A stretch of DNA of 64,000 bases from Carettochelys insculpta. Taxonomy: Eukaryota > Chordata > Testudines > Carettochelyidae. Shown in pieces: positions 11,648 to 24,409 of this stretch. The position numbers were made by a program, and so were the translations under genes. Location: contig NC_134138.1 of the NCBI RefSeq assembly GCF_033958435.1, positions 194,281,298 to 194,345,297 of the forward strand. The letters run 5' to 3'. Under the pieces are notes generated by a model that saw only the letters and a program-made list of their open reading frames with translations, made no database searches and was not told the origin of the DNA. The first letter of the stretch is position 1, and every line of letters begins with the position of its first letter.

Positions 11648-12915
11648 GGGTATGTCTACACAGCAGCCTTATTTTCAAATAAGCTATTCCAGAAGAGCTA
11701 TTCAGGAACAGCTTATTTTGAAATAACGCTGCTACATACAAAATGCATTTCAAAATAGAATTTTAAAATACAGCATCTACACACACAGAGCCTATTTCAT
11801 TGGACACACTATGGCTTATTTTGAAATAGGATCTGTTCCCTGGCTGCATCTACACTATAAGATCAAATCAAATTTAAAGGAGTTAGCTTGACATTAAAAC
11901 ATCACTGTCTTCACTGTAAATGTCATCAGCTCGATTTTGTCAGCCCTATATCGATAACAAAATGTCAATATTAACAGATGGGTATAGGGTCAGTCTCGAG
12001 TTTAAAAGGTCAAATAAATGCTAGTGTGGAAGCGCCATGTGTTTCATTCGAATTTATTAGCCTCCACAAGCGTCCCCATCTATCCCACAAAGCTACACGT
12101 GGCACCTGGCTCCCAGCTACTAGCAGGGGCCGGGAAACTGACCAGGGCTGCTGCACTCCTGCTGCGTGGGGCCAGGTGGCTCAAGGCACCCTGCAACCAG
12201 AAGGCTGCAGCCACGCAGATCCAGGCACGCCATGGCCAGGTGTCTCCTGACGCCCATGGGCAGGCGCCCACCTCGCAGGCACCCGTGGCCACCTGAGACC
12301 AGTCATCCCCAGCCAGCAGGCTCCAGCGGCTCTTCCACTGGAGTCGGTGAGTGGCAGGGGTTTGTTTTTTTGGGGGAGGGCAATGTTTTGCGGGGGGGCT
12401 TTTTTTGGGGAGGTTGGGGGAGCCTGCAGGGAGGGGGAGTAAACCCTCACATTTAACGGACTGTTGGGAAGAAGGGCCAGCCCTTTCCCCCACATTAGTC
12501 CATTAATTGGAGGATTTACTGTACGAGGGTGAGCCGGGAAACTGTCAAGGGCGGCTGCGCTGTCAGTTTCTTGGGTCCCCCAAGCTGCAGGAGCCAGGAA
12601 ACTGACAGCACTGCTGCACCGGGCTCGTGGCTCAGAATGTGGAGCTGAGGGACCTGTGGGATAGGTTCCCACAATGCACTGCTGCAACATCAATGTTTGG
12701 TAATTTCAGCGTGGAAGCAATGTGTCGAATTTGTTGGGAGTCTGGGAAGTGAAGATACTCGAAATCAAATTTTAAAAAATAGCATTATAAAATCAATTTT
12801 AACAAATTTGAATTTATCTTGTAGGTTGTAGCTACATTCCCCCTCCCTTTCCGAAGTGGCATGTAAATTATGGCCAGGTCAACAGTGCTGATTTCAAAAT
12901 AAAAATAGCTGTGTA
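11648..12915. mobile_element. AT-rich MITE split by a nested family A element
   Basis: The left end GGGTATGTCTACACAGCAGC is followed by TTATTTTGAAATAA-type palindromes up to about 11841. The sequence resumes after the nested element and ends GCTGTGTAGCC near 12915, which reverse complements to GGCTACACAGC. I infer that the family A element (11842-12835) landed inside this older element. A related, uninterrupted element lies at 40821-41288. Confidence 0.55.
11842..12835. mobile_element. Non-autonomous DNA transposon, family A copy 2 (about 1.0 kb)
   Basis: The left end is GGCTGCATCTACACTATAAG; the right end near 12835 is decayed. It shares CTAGTGTGGAAGCGCCATGT (12020-12040) and TTCCCACAATGCACTGCTGC (12667-12687) with copies 1 and 3, but is about 600 bp shorter. 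The middle is G-rich (12355-12440), and the long open frames on both strands here are compositional artefacts. Confidence 0.72.
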
Positions 12916-13018
12916 GCCAGAGTTCCTTCGAAAGGGTATCCCTATTTCAAAAGTTCAAATTCAGACAAAACTCAGACTTGAAGTTAGTGCTTTCCTGAAC
13001 AGGGATGCACTTTTCCAA

Positions 13019-13302
13019 GGCCGTGTCTACACTAGCCAAAAACTTTGAAATGGCCATGCAAATGGCTATTTCGAAGTTTACTAATGAAGTGCTGAAATAC
13101 ATATTCAGCGCCTCATTAGCATGCGGGCAGCCTCAGCACTTCGAAATTGACGCGGCTCGTCCAGATGGGGCTCCTTTTCGAAAGGACCCCACCTACTTCG
13201 AAGTCCCCTTATTCCTATGTGCAGATGAATATGTATTTCAGCGCTTCATTAGTAAACTTCGAAATGGCCATTTCAAAGTTTTTGGCGAGTGTAGACATAG
13301 CC
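13019..13302. mobile_element. Palindromic MITE, family D copy 1, 284 bp
   Basis: The left end is GGCCGTGTCTACACTAGCC, and the right end reverse complements to GGGCTATGTCTACACTCGCC read from 13303. CAA flanks both sides (13016-13018 and 13303-13305). The interior shows AATGGCCATGCAAATGG, TTCAGCGCCTCATTAG and CTTCGAAGT-type units that pair with their complements. Copies 2 and 3 at 43051 and 46913 are longer and more perfectly palindromic, so this one has lost part of an arm. Confidence 0.87.
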
Positions 13303-13934
13303 CAAGAGGTTAAGAGCATTGCTCAACTGAGACCTTAAGACTATAATCAAAATTTTGAGTCCTCATACTGGTACATAAATAGGGAAAATTAAACTGGCTG
13401 CAAAAGTTAAATGAGCTAATCTACTTTATGGCCTTAGCAAAAAGAAATATAAGTAGTAAACAAAAATTGACTTGACTCAACTTTTAAAAATTCTTTTGGT
13501 TTTAATGACATACAGAGGATCTGCAAACAGGCCAAGAAAGTATTTTTAATAATATGTGACATGTCTCTGTAAACTATAGTTTTTTTCTGATTACTGGGGC
13601 AGAGTGCATACCCATTAGGACTAGTGTGGTCTTGAGGCAATTACAGTAAAGGGCATAGGATAAGCTTGGAACATTATTACTCGTGAATGTGCAAAACAAG
13701 AGAGGTAACATTCCCATCTTGTCAGAAATGTTAACTCACAGTATCATGTCATTAAGACTACTGTATAACTGTTTCAAGTCTTTTGTGGAATTGAAGTATT
13801 TTGCTAAGTTTTTAGAGGAAAAGAACTAAGAAAAAAGAAGAAATCCAGGATAATTTCCAGACAATCTAATAAGAAAGAAAAATCTATATTGTCTCGCACT
13901 AAAACAGAATCTAGGCAATGGGCACTTCTGCGTG

Positions 13935-13971
13935 CACACACACACACACACACGCGCGCACACACACACAA
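13935..13971. repeat. CA dinucleotide microsatellite with a CG interruption
   Basis: About 18 CA units interrupted by GCGCG at 13953-13958. Confidence 0.95.
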
Positions 13972-15884
13972 ATCCTATAACAAAAATAAAAATCCTGCAC
14001 ACAAACCAAGACACTATAATCAATTTAAACTATTTTGTCTGTTATTTCCAAATACCTGTCAGCATATATGTCTGTAACAATACAACAAAACAGATTCTGA
14101 CCATTTTTTTTGAGAAACAGATTCTTTGCTAGGCATAGTAATACAGGACTCTGAGTATTGAGTCATTTAAACTATAGTACAAAATCTAATTATTTACAGT
14201 TTCTAAAAATTAAAAAACATGAAAAGTGGGTATTTATCTTGGGGTTTTCCCAAGTTTGAATACTCAAATCAAGACACCTTTCGGTTCTGAGTCTTGAGGT
14301 GCTTGCTGAGCACTCGCAAATCCACTGACTTCATTTGGAGTTGTGCCTGTCCAACATATTTCTGAATCAGACCCAAGTCATGTCAACTTGGATACCTAAA
14401 CCCATGGTCACTTCTGGAAATTTAGTCTGAAGTAATAACCCACAGCACAGTAGGAATGTGAATCTTTGTAGATTTCCCAGTACAAAAGGTTCACCTTCTT
14501 TGAGAAGGCAATTTAAAAGCCATTTTGTTCAGATGCAAGCACAGGATATACGTAAGAAGTGTAGAGTGTAACAAATGAAAACGTATAGAACTCCAGAAGA
14601 CCTTGACTTATGTTAAAAAAAAAAATCCTTGCATCTTGAATTTATTTCATCAGCATCTGCTAAACTTGACAGTGATTTAAGAAAGTTAGATATTAGCATT
14701 GCTGACCTTGTAATCATGCCCAATATTTCTTTGGCTTGTTGCCAAAATGAAGCACAGAAATCTGCTTTCAAAGAGTTGTCAAGTGGGTCCAAAAGTTAGG
14801 AATTCAAGTTTCTCGTTTCTCAACATTACCACAGAAGTCATCTCGCAGGAACCAATTCCTTTACTGATGAAACAAATTATCATTTCATATTATCAGAAAT
14901 TCATCAGGAGATTCCAGACATTTTGCAATCTTTACTGAGCTATGCCCTTCTGGATCTTGCAAATAAGGAAAATTAGGCAATGTGTTATTTCATATATTTT
15001 ACTTATACATGTTTTTATGTTAAAATATAATGATTTATGGTATTCTGCATTCATTTGCATTTTATCCCTTACCTTCATTTCAAAGTTCTCTACAAGTACA
15101 TTGGTGTAATCTGTTTAGGAATTAACATATCTTTTCTGCCTTTCTATTTAATTGCTGACCAACTACCTAGGAAAAACAAAAGGCTTTTGATCTTCATTTA
15201 AAACTACAGGTTTTATCCTCAGTACTACAGCAGGTGAGAGTGCTTTACTTTGTCCATATTTTTCTCATTCAGTAAAAGAGGCTTACAAACTTCATTGACG
15301 GCTTCTGCGTTTCGAGAGTAAATTTGTTCTCTTCACAAGTCAAGATAATTTTTTCTGACAATCAGGATCGAAAAGAAAACAGATCGGAAAAATCAAACTT
15401 TTTTGTTGGGCTCATGCCTCCTCATTGATAGAAAAGAAAAAATGCAATCAGAATTTGTTGATATTTCATGAAGTGGAGAGTTGTAATCTTGCTCTTCCTG
15501 GCTGTATCAGGAATTAAAACCAGTTTTATCTGTGAAGCAAGAAGCAGTGGAGGGCAGATATGTACAATAGCACTGCAAGGTTATGAGCACCTTGTACGCT
15601 GAACAAAAAGTTATAATTCTTTTTTCAAAAGTTAAGTGAATATTCTGTTGTAAATACAGCTCTGAAATTTTACTAGGCAGAAGAAAATACTACTTTTAAC
15701 TATCTTAATTTAAATGAAACAATCAGAAAAAAAAATTAAAGTTTCCCTTTATTTTTATTGCGTATGCCTGACTGTGTATTTCTAGTTCCAATGAGGTATG
15801 TTGTTGACCACTCACTTATCAACTCTGGTGTTCGTATATCTGAGATTCTACTGTAGGGCCAAAAAAAGTGGCTACTCTCAAAAT

Positions 15885-15911
15885 TTTTTATTTATTTATT
15901 TATTTATTTTA
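15885..15911. repeat. TTTA tetranucleotide microsatellite
   Basis: Five to six tandem ATTT units at 15885-15911. Confidence 0.9.
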
Positions 15912-16006
15912 CCATAATTAAATCTTTAAAAAATCAGGAAACAAAATTATAAAGATAAAGATTTAGATGAGGCTAAATTCAGTCGTTTCTGACTACAACC
16001 AAACTT

Positions 16007-17660
16007 AGCTGCATCTACACTATGAGATAAAATTGTTTTAAAGTCAGTTAGCCTGATTTTTCCAAGTGCCTGTGCTCACTGTAAATTCCATTAGCTCGAT
16101 TTATGGACCACTAAAATCAACATGATAACGAAATCCTAAAAATCGTAGTAACCTGACGGGTGTAGCGTTCAATTCGAACTTAAAAATCTGAATGAAGGGT
16201 AGTGAGAATTTGGCATGTCTTTATATCGAATTCATTAACCTCCACAGATGTATCGTATGTGCCCCCCAATGCACCACAGTTCTCCGCTCTGGCCTCTTAC
16301 ATCTCCACTACTCTCACTTGCAGAGGAATTAGGGAGCAGGATCATTAGAATTTGGCACCTGCAAGCCCATGGCTGTGGGGTCATGAGAGGCTGAAAAATC
16401 TTCTCTCTTTTTCTTTGCTAGTAGCGTAGCTATGGGGTCTGTGGTTCTGTGTATTCCCCTGACAGCTCCCTTTTTTCCTGCGCTGCCTGGCACCAGCCGC
16501 TCGCCCCCCGTACCGTGTCAGCTAGGCTGTGGGTGGGGGTTGTGCATGTCTGGTAGTACGAGAAACTTCTTTTCAGCCATTTACGTGTTGTCCTGACCCC
16601 CACATCCTCTCCCTGCCCTCCCCCCCAGCGGTGCTGCACAGTCTGGAACATTCTGGAACGCCCAGTCGCATCGTGTGGCTTGACCCCAAACCAAAAAAAG
16701 GACGTGCTGCACAAGGTGCCAGCCAGCTTGCGTGTGGTGAAGATCATGATTTTTGGGGGCTGGCGCCAGCCAGGGATCTTATAGCTCCCCGGGGGACACT
16801 TCCCTCGGTGGTCACGATTTTCGGGGGCTGGCTTTAGCAAGGTTCTTTAACCGCCGGGGGATGTGTCCCTTGGCGGTCACAATTTTGGGGAGGTTGGCTG
16901 TAGTCTGGAGTCTTTTAGCCCCCCCGAGCCATACCTGTTTCAATGAAGGCAATGTATTAGCTATGCAATTACCATAGTTGTTGAAGTAAGGCTTGCAGCA
17001 GGAATATTCTTGTCCTTAGGGTCTTCTTTTCCAGATGCAAACCTTGCTGTCATCTGGGGTCTTCCAGCCTGGTGATTCATTCGAGTTTCAGTGTAACAAC
17101 CATGTGTACTTAAGCATAAAGGTCTTCTTTCCCAGGTGGCCTAAATCCAGATTCAAGTTCCTGAAAGGGCCTCCATAGGCAGTCACAATTTTCATGGCTG
17201 TCAAGTAGCCACCCTGGGCCATTACTGATGATTCATTTGAGTTTCAATGTAGCACCCACGTCTACTTAGAGTCCTCTTTCCCAGGAGGCGTAAAGCAATA
17301 TTCAAGCCCACAATAAAGCCTAGGCACACTTTCAGTGGCACACCTTTGTCTACTTAAATATGCTTAACATGGCAGGGGAAAGAGGGGAATGGAATGTGGG
17401 AAAATGGCATTACATACCCACAGCTACTTGTGGGGCCAGAATGCTACAGGGGCTCAGAGAAGTGTGGGATAGGTTCCTGCAATACACAGCTGCAGTACGC
17501 GAGTGAAGCTCAATTTCAGCTACTTGTGTGTGGCAGCAGTAAGTCGAGTTTGTGGGGAGCATGTGGAAAGGTGAAGATGCTCAAAATTGAATGGATAAAA
17601 CCCAGGTTTAAGAAATCGATTGTAATGAAATCAATTTTATCTCAGAGCGTAGATGCAGCC
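16007..17660. mobile_element. Non-autonomous DNA transposon, family A copy 3 (1.65 kb)
   Basis: Left end AGCTGCATCTACACTATGAG; reverse complement of the right end GGCTGCATCTACGCTCTG. Internal landmarks shared with copies 1 and 2 include CTCCACAGATGTATCGTATG around 16240 and the region around 17465-17545. A G-rich stretch with repeated TTTTGGGGG/CACGATTTTCGGG phrases spans 16740-16900. The target duplication is not clear. No transposase frame is present. Confidence 0.72.
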
Positions 17661-20262
17661 AAAGACCTCTCTTCCTGTACCTTTTTTTTTTAAACAATCA
17701 AGGCATTATGTAGGGAGCTAAATAATATACAATCATAAAAGACATTCCCCATTTTTTTGCTATTAATGCATTACTATTATTGTTCCCTCTGGCAGGTTCC
17801 CTCTGTTTCATGATCAGTGCTGTTTGATTCTTGGAATATCTGAATCAAATTGGCAAATGGAAAAATTGTACTAGTTTTACGGTGTTGTGTGATTTTTGTG
17901 ATATACTTGACAAAAGTTGATCTGAAATCACTGACATAATATACAGCTAACCAAACTAATTTCATTGTGTTCCACAAAATAGACAAGAAGCAGAGGCCTG
18001 TATTTTGGATGAAAGCTTAATCCTTAATTCAGTAGAATGATCCCCTCCACTTTTCTTTTCATCCTGATTTATGCACTTATTTTGCCATTCATATTTTGTT
18101 CATTTATTTGAACGGCCATTTTTTGTGCTTCTTTTAGTAAAAATCATAGAAGATACTTCTTATCTTTTCATTCCACATATTCAATATTTGTAAGTTTGTG
18201 CTCATTTTTAGACAGCTATGAAATTGTGTGTGCCTTATATTTCATGAGATTTTAAAAAGTTGTATTGGCAATTTATGGCAGAATATTTCATTTGGCAAAA
18301 ACCTTCCTCCTTATTTTGTGGCAAGTTGGTTTCCAGAAACAAAGTGTTGGAATAATTCATAGTAATTTCAGTATTTATACTGGAAAAATGATTTAATTTC
18401 ACTGCAAAAAAAATTCTACTATAGAGAAGTATCAGCACAGTTCAAAAGGAAGAGTAAAGTTTCTTTAACTTTTCTGTGTCCTGGACGATGCTAGTAGAAT
18501 AGTATGTTATCAAAGATACTTCTGTCCTCTGCTGCTAAATGAGTGTTCAGCTTTCCTTGGGAAAGAAATTACTAATGTGAAAAGAAGACCAGAATTTTCG
18601 CATTTGGGTGGCACTGGCAGTGCATCATTTAACTGCAAAGCCTACCATGAACGCATCACCCCTGTCCTCTGTAGTCCACGCACGCTTCCTATAGAACATT
18701 GAATCAAATTCAACATTTCTGTGTTTCTCGTCATTGCACAAAATGTTCGGAGCCCAGGATACCTGAGAGAGCACCTGAAGAACCAGATGAGGACTGTGGT
18801 AAAATGACTGGTCCTCAAACACGGTGGAGCTATTCAACACAAAGGCGAAACTTATTTGTGCGAGAGAGGGTTTCCTTGGGGCGCTGGTCAGACTTTGGCA
18901 TGAGCGCCACACAACTTCATATAAAAGCTGCAGTGAATCTTATGGCTCTTAGGAGGTGAATCTCCTTCTATATTTCCAATGCAAAGTCACAAGCCCAGTA
19001 CTCACAGCCTAATACAGCTGTGGGGCATAGTGATACTGGGTAAGTCTCCAGTTTGTCCTCTGGTGATTCCTCCCTGTCCAGTACTCTCCTGACTCCTGTC
19101 CTGGGATGTGGGTCAGCTCCTGATAGGTCCCCTTTTTCCCCATACCTTGTTGCTCTCCCACTCCCTTACTCTTGGAAAAAACACCCCTGCTGGATGTGGG
19201 TTTAAAGGGACTGTGCACTCTAAATCCCAACGAAGTTAGACATGTGAAAAAACTTTTCCTTCTCCAAAAATTAAGATGGATCTTGATTGAAGAACAGCCA
19301 CGCTGCGGAGAGTGTGCTAAAGCAACCTGAGAATGAGACTGGTCACGTTTGCACTAACAGTGATGAAGAATCTAGTCAATGCTATTAGGGCCATTAGTGA
19401 TGGAAACTTTTGTTCCTTCTGTTTTTGAGCATCATGTTGATATAACATTTCCTCAGTTGTATCACAAATCACAGCTGTGATGTTGGTTTAAAGAGAGATG
19501 GTTGTATTGGAGGCTGAAGATTGTACCCTCAGCTGTCAGTGACAGCGAAAAAGACGAGCGGCAGGATCAAAATACGAGGAAAATGAGGAGAAAAGGTTAT
19601 TGCAAATAATGCTAAGCAATTCTCAAGGCCATGGATCAGAATGTACACAAGGAAGAAGAAGAAAGCCTGGTGTGGAAATGTCCAGAATTGTATGTAAGTT
19701 TTGGACAAGAAAACCTGCTAGGGAGATGCCCTGGTTCAGAGTTGGAACCTAAGTGAGGACTTGTGTGCTTGCTGGCTCACAACTGTCTGAATCATGGCAC
19801 TGCTATGGTTTGTCATAATGATATATTTTTGGTGGTATTGCTGATTTCTTTCCATTATTTATTAGCTTTCACCCAGGAAGCCAGTGCTGTACTAAAGAAG
19901 TTCACAGTGTGGCACATCTAAAAAGAAAAGTCAGGATTGTATGTTTTGAAAGCATTCTAACAGTCTGATCAGTTAGGCGAGTGAGAGGAGACAAAGCAAG
20001 CTGAAAGCTTCTTCCAGCACACCATGGGGAAACACAGAAAATATGATTTGCACAGTTGCTCACAAAAGGCAAGACAGACACTGTGTTTTTGAGGCAGGAC
20101 TGACAATGACATCCCATCTCCTCTGCTGTCATTTCCTGGTGAGGAAAGCTGATGGGGAAGCTGTTTTTTTCATACGTAAGGTAATTACTCTCTCTATCAA
20201 GACAAAGTCCCAAAGAGTCAAATTTGAGAATAAATTCAAATTTCATATCTTTGATACTCATA
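17661..20262 (+). other. MYRIP: MYRIP intron, no gene recognised
   Basis: AT-rich to 18550. The block 18600-18960 has open frames on both strands (18699-18959 plus, 18625-18912 minus) and phrases such as GCCCAGGATACCTGAGAGAG that faintly resemble LINE 3' coding remnants; I could not confirm a family. The rest is featureless. Confidence 0.4.
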
Positions 20263-20658
20263 GGCTGTGTCTACACTAGCCCCCTTTTTCAAAGGGGGCA
20301 TGTTAATAATCCCAAGCAGGGAACAGCAATGAGGTGCTGTGATGCACACACAGCACCTCATTAGGCTAATTTTTGCTGCGGCAACTTCAAAGTTGATAAC
20401 TTTGAAGTACTGACAAGGTGTGTAGCCGTGGACACTGAAATAATTTTGGGAGTAAGGGCACTTCGAAGTTGCATGGGTACTTCAAAGTGCCCACGGCTAC
20501 ACGGCTTGCCGGTGCTTCAAAGTTATCAACTTCGAAGTTGCCACAGGAAAAATTAGCCTAATGAGGTGCTGCGTATGCATCGCAGTACGTCATTGCTGTT
20601 GCCTGCTCAGGCTGTTTATCACGCCCCCTTCCAAGGATGGGGGAAGTGTAGACAAGCC
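20263..20658. mobile_element. Palindromic MITE, family E copy 1, 396 bp
   Basis: The left end is GGCTGTGTCTACACTAGCC and the right end GTGTAGACAAGCC. CATA is present on both flanks (20259-20262 and 20659-20662), so the duplication is 3 or 4 bp depending on where the ends are drawn. The arms pair over long stretches: CAACTTCAAAGTTGATAAC with GTTATCAACTTCGAAGTTG, and AATGAGGTGCT with AGCACCTCATT. Confidence 0.82.
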
Positions 20659-20835
20659 CATAGTGATCTCAGGCAAGTCACTGAACTTAATAGGCACTTG
20701 GCAGTAAGTAATTTTCTTCCCTCTTTGCCCCCCCACCCCCCAAGCTGATCTGTCAGTTTTCATTTCATGTTTGTTTGTTTGTTTTCTATCTCTGTTATAT
20801 ATTTGTTGTGCCAGTTTGTTTTCAGCGCTATTTCC

Positions 20836-20950
20836 AGAGCTGAAGAAGTGGGCCTGCCCCATGAAAGTTCATCACCCAATAAATTGTTTTATTAGTCTTT
20901 AAAGTGCTACATGACAGCTTTTTTGTTTTGCGAAGTTACAGACTGTAAAT
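20836..20950 (-). mobile_element. Cry-type SINE fragment
   Basis: This reads, in reverse orientation, GAAGAAGTGGGCCTGCCCCA, then AATAAATTGTTTTATTAGTC and TTTAAAGTGCTACATGACAG. It is the body of the turtle SINE without a clear tRNA-like head. Confidence 0.8.
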
Positions 20951-23599
20951 ATTCAAGGCCTGTAATTTTTTTTCCTCTGCTCCCATTGTCTTAAATGATC
21001 TCAAACTCAGTGGAGCAGGTTCTGATTTCAATTGCAGATATTAAATGTCAGAGGAGTTTCACTGAGCTCAGTTGAAATCAATGGTGCTATTCCAGACTTA
21101 CACCTGAGTATCTGAGATCAAAATCCGGCCTCGTGCTTCCAAAGTATGGTTGTGTTTAGAGCAGAGCTAGATATTTGTAATACAGATTGCCTGCATGTCT
21201 GTCTCGTCAATATTAGTTATCTGACTGTGAGACAAAGCAGATGTGAGAGACTTTATCATGGTGTGATAGCTGTCTTTTTGAATCACCCGTAGGAGGCAAT
21301 GATGACTCTTCTTCCAGTGATAAGATGAATAAAGCATGTAACAAATGTCACCCAAGCGGCCCTTTTATCCGTTTGAATGTCCACTACAAATGTGCCATTG
21401 CTAGGTATGTGTCTGTGAATTTTAGGAGAGTATTACTGTGTCCCAGAGCTTTTAATTTTTCTTTTAAACCAAGACAACTAATCTCACAGGTACCCCTACA
21501 ATATTCACTCTTAGTACACATGTTGGTAATTGCAATCCAGATTCTTTGCTGGTGTAAATCAGTGTAGCTCCATTGAGGATCTGGGCCAGTGTGTCCAGGG
21601 ATCATGCAGTGTTGAGGATCCTGTGTACTGCTCAGGCATCTTTCTCTTCCGTGGTAAAATATTGAGCCATATGTAAGTATAATGTTATATACAATTGCCT
21701 GTCTTGTCATGATGTTACTGAACTGTCTGTTATCACGTTAATGCTTAAAAGTCCAGATCAGGATGGAGTCTAGATTTTTAGGCACTTTACAAACACACAT
21801 GAAGATATAGTCCCTGCCTCTAAAAAGGCTTTTTACAATTTTAAAGGCATGTGCAAAACCCAATGAAGCCAATGTAGAGACACTCCTAGACTTCAGAGCC
21901 CTTTGGGTCAGGATATATGACATTAGCAGTAAGTCAGGCCTTGGTTCTGTAACCCCACATATGACTGTGCTTACTTTTGAATACATGACTACTATTGATT
22001 TCAGTGAGACTACTCACATGTTTTTAAGCATGGCGCACGCTCAAATGTTCTGGGAATCAGGGCCTTCATTAACTGGCTACTGCTTCATCAGCTTCTTTGA
22101 CAATCGGAATATTTGGAAGTTCTGTAATTTTAAGGCAGCTACGCTCTACTTGTCATATATAAAAAGGGGATGAATCCCTGCTTCAATTGCAAACTTTAAC
22201 TCAACACACGTTATGTGTTATGGCTTTAACTCAGCCTTAACTGTGGAATTTTGAGTGACGCTTCCACAATATACCACACAGCTAGTTTGAGGTTAATCTT
22301 GCCATTACAAAGCCCATGAATGTAACTCCCACTGGCATCCCTGTTTCTTCCACTGATTGCGGACAGGGAAATGGCCTTTTCTTATAACAGCAATGTCCTG
22401 TGACCTGCGATTGCATGATTCATTTTTTGGATATGGTCCCATCAAAATTGGTAGGATATCTTCAGTATTAATTAAAATAGGTCTTTGCCCTCTCTGTTGC
22501 CTCTTGCTTCAATTCTGTCTCACACACAAATGATTTTGAAAAAGCGAGAGATTGAATTTGTTACCATCTGGGGCCAGCAACCCTGGCAGATCAATCTCTA
22601 GAGAGGTCAGGGATCCAGAATCCCTTGTCTGTTTGTCTCTGGATCTCAAGGGGGGGCCCTTCCCTCTTTAACATTTGGTCAGGGAGGATACTGTTGTCTA
22701 CCTTGACCTTCATTAATAGGAGATTTAGAGTTGCCTTCCATCAGGGCTGGTGACAGACTTCTCCAGGACCTGGGCAAGAGGCTCATGGAGGGCCATAGCT
22801 CTGCCCCCAGAAGAGGTGGAGCTTTGAGCAGAAGGATGGGGCTAAGGTTAGACAGCCCACAGTGCTACCACCATCCCTTAATGCCTCTCAGGGCTCTGGT
22901 GGTGATTTAAATGGCCTGGGATTCCAGCTGCTACAGTATCACCAGCGGCAGCCAAAAACCCTGGGCCCTTTTTAATTGTCAGTCCCTGGGGCACCTGTCC
23001 CCTTTGCTTGCCCTTTCATCAGCTCTGCCTTCCACTCTTGCCAGCTACAGACCCCCCCAGCTCCAGGGAGCCTTGCAGAATTTACTGCCTCCCAACGAGA
23101 GTTGTTGAGGCATCTCCTGATGCCCACCTTCTACAGGAACTCTTCCAAAAAACCCAGCAACTGGTCAAAAAATTGAAATAAAAAATCATGCCCATTTTCA
23201 CAAAGGAATTTGCTGAGTGTTCATATCCTCTCCCACTCCTCCGCCCCCGTCCTTTTCAAGTCCCCAGTTTGGGGAAATTTGTAATTCTGAAACTGAAATA
23301 ATTTTGACCACCTCTGTAGTTACTCAAAAAAGGAATAGAAAAATGTATTCAAGCAGGGAACATTTCCCGCTTGGGCCTAAGAGCTCACAGAGGTCTCTAA
23401 AATCCCTAAAATTTGGTTGTGATGTTTCTGGCAGTTATTCAACCATACTATCAGTTTTCTTCAAAATACGGGCCAGGAGAAAGGTGAGTTGTAAGTGTCC
23501 TTCACTACGACATTTTTAGGAAGTTTAAATTCTGAATTTAATTATCATTTCTCAAAAATTATTAGAAAATGCAATAATAAGAAATATTTGCAAGTGAAC
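20951..23599 (+). other. MYRIP: MYRIP intron, scattered old repeats
   Basis: Segments at 21060-21130, 21540-21600 and 21990-22070 carry the dispersed TTGAAATCAATGG / GGATCTGGGCC-type motif. Positions 22570-23110 are richer in GC; phrases such as CCCTGGGCCCTTTTTAATTG recur at 45525 and 50820-50895 and look like a decayed dispersed repeat. No exon was seen. Confidence 0.4.
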
Positions 23600-23613
23600 C
23601 AGACTTTTTTTAA

Positions 23614-23909
23614 GTATCAGAGGGGTAGCCGTGTTAGTCTGGATCTGTAGCAGCAACGAAGGGTCCTGTGGCACCTTATAGACTAACAGAAAAGTTTAGA
23701 GCATGAGCTTTCGTGAGTTAACTCACTTCTTCAGATGCTGTCAGATGCTGACTGTATGTTGAAATACAGTAGCTAAACACAGGATGGTCACACAGGATGC
23801 TCATGCTGTCAGATGCTGTCATCTGAAGAAGTGAGTTAACTCACGAAAGCTCATGCTCTAAACTTTTCTGTTAGTCTATAAGGTGCCACAGGACCTTTCG
23901 TTGCTGCTC
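23614..23909. mobile_element. Cry-type SINE tail-to-tail inverted dimer with a spacer
   Basis: The first arm (23614 to about 23735) has the head GGGGTAGCCGTGTTAGTCTG and the body. An 80-90 bp spacer follows. The second arm (about 23820-23905) is the body reversed, ending CCTTTCGTTGC without a head. The flanks share an imperfect duplication (CCAGACTTTTTTT on the left, CCAGATTTTTTT on the right). Part of the spacer is a copy of nearby genomic sequence (see findings). Confidence 0.87.
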
Positions 23910-24340
23910 CAGATTTTTTTGTTTACATGTAACCATTTTGTTGGAATCAAACACTGCAGCATTCTTATGCTGCATAAGTAAATGCTCCAGGATCTTCTAG
24001 GGAAAAAGAAGTCACAGAATCTGTAACTCCTGTGTTTAGCTACTGTATTTCAAGATACAGTCACACATTTTGCCACACATCCTAAACATTTGGTATTACT
24101 GTCAAGCCAATTTCCAGGCTTTGTTGCTGCTTTGGATTTAGTGATTTTGCTGCAGATCTACAATTTTAAAAAGAAGCAGAACTACAGCCGCCATTAAAAC
24201 TTTTCGCAGAAGTCTAGAAGATCCTAAAATGAGTATCTTTCCTTTAACTTCTTTTGGTCAGTAATGTATTGAATAAGTGGTGTTTCACTTCAAATCTTGA
24301 TTTCTTAGGGTCTGTCTTTGATAGTCTTATTGCACAGTAA

Positions 24341-24409
24341 CAGTGCCTTTTTTCCGATTTAGCTTAATACACTCAGGAAACAGAATAAGCTAAATCAGAA
24401 AAAGGCGCT
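24341..24409. repeat. Inverted repeat able to form a hairpin
   Basis: GTGCCTTTTTTCCGATTTAG at 24341 pairs with CTAAATCAGAAAAAGGCGC ending near 24409, separated by about 20 bases. It is probably the decayed core of a short inverted-repeat transposon. Confidence 0.65.

Larger units (their letters stand above)
13303..16006 (+). other. MYRIP: MYRIP intron, unique sequence with two microsatellites
   Basis: No exon, RNA gene or transposon end was recognised in this 2.7-kb AT-rich block apart from the CA and TTTA tracts listed separately. A phrase at 14320-14350 (CACTGACTTCATTTGGAG) belongs to the dispersed TGACTTCA motif set. Confidence 0.45.

Noticed and set aside
13935..13971. Regular CA repeats considered as a possible array of spaced repeats.
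   Set aside because: It is a simple dinucleotide microsatellite; nothing resembling a CRISPR array exists in this window.
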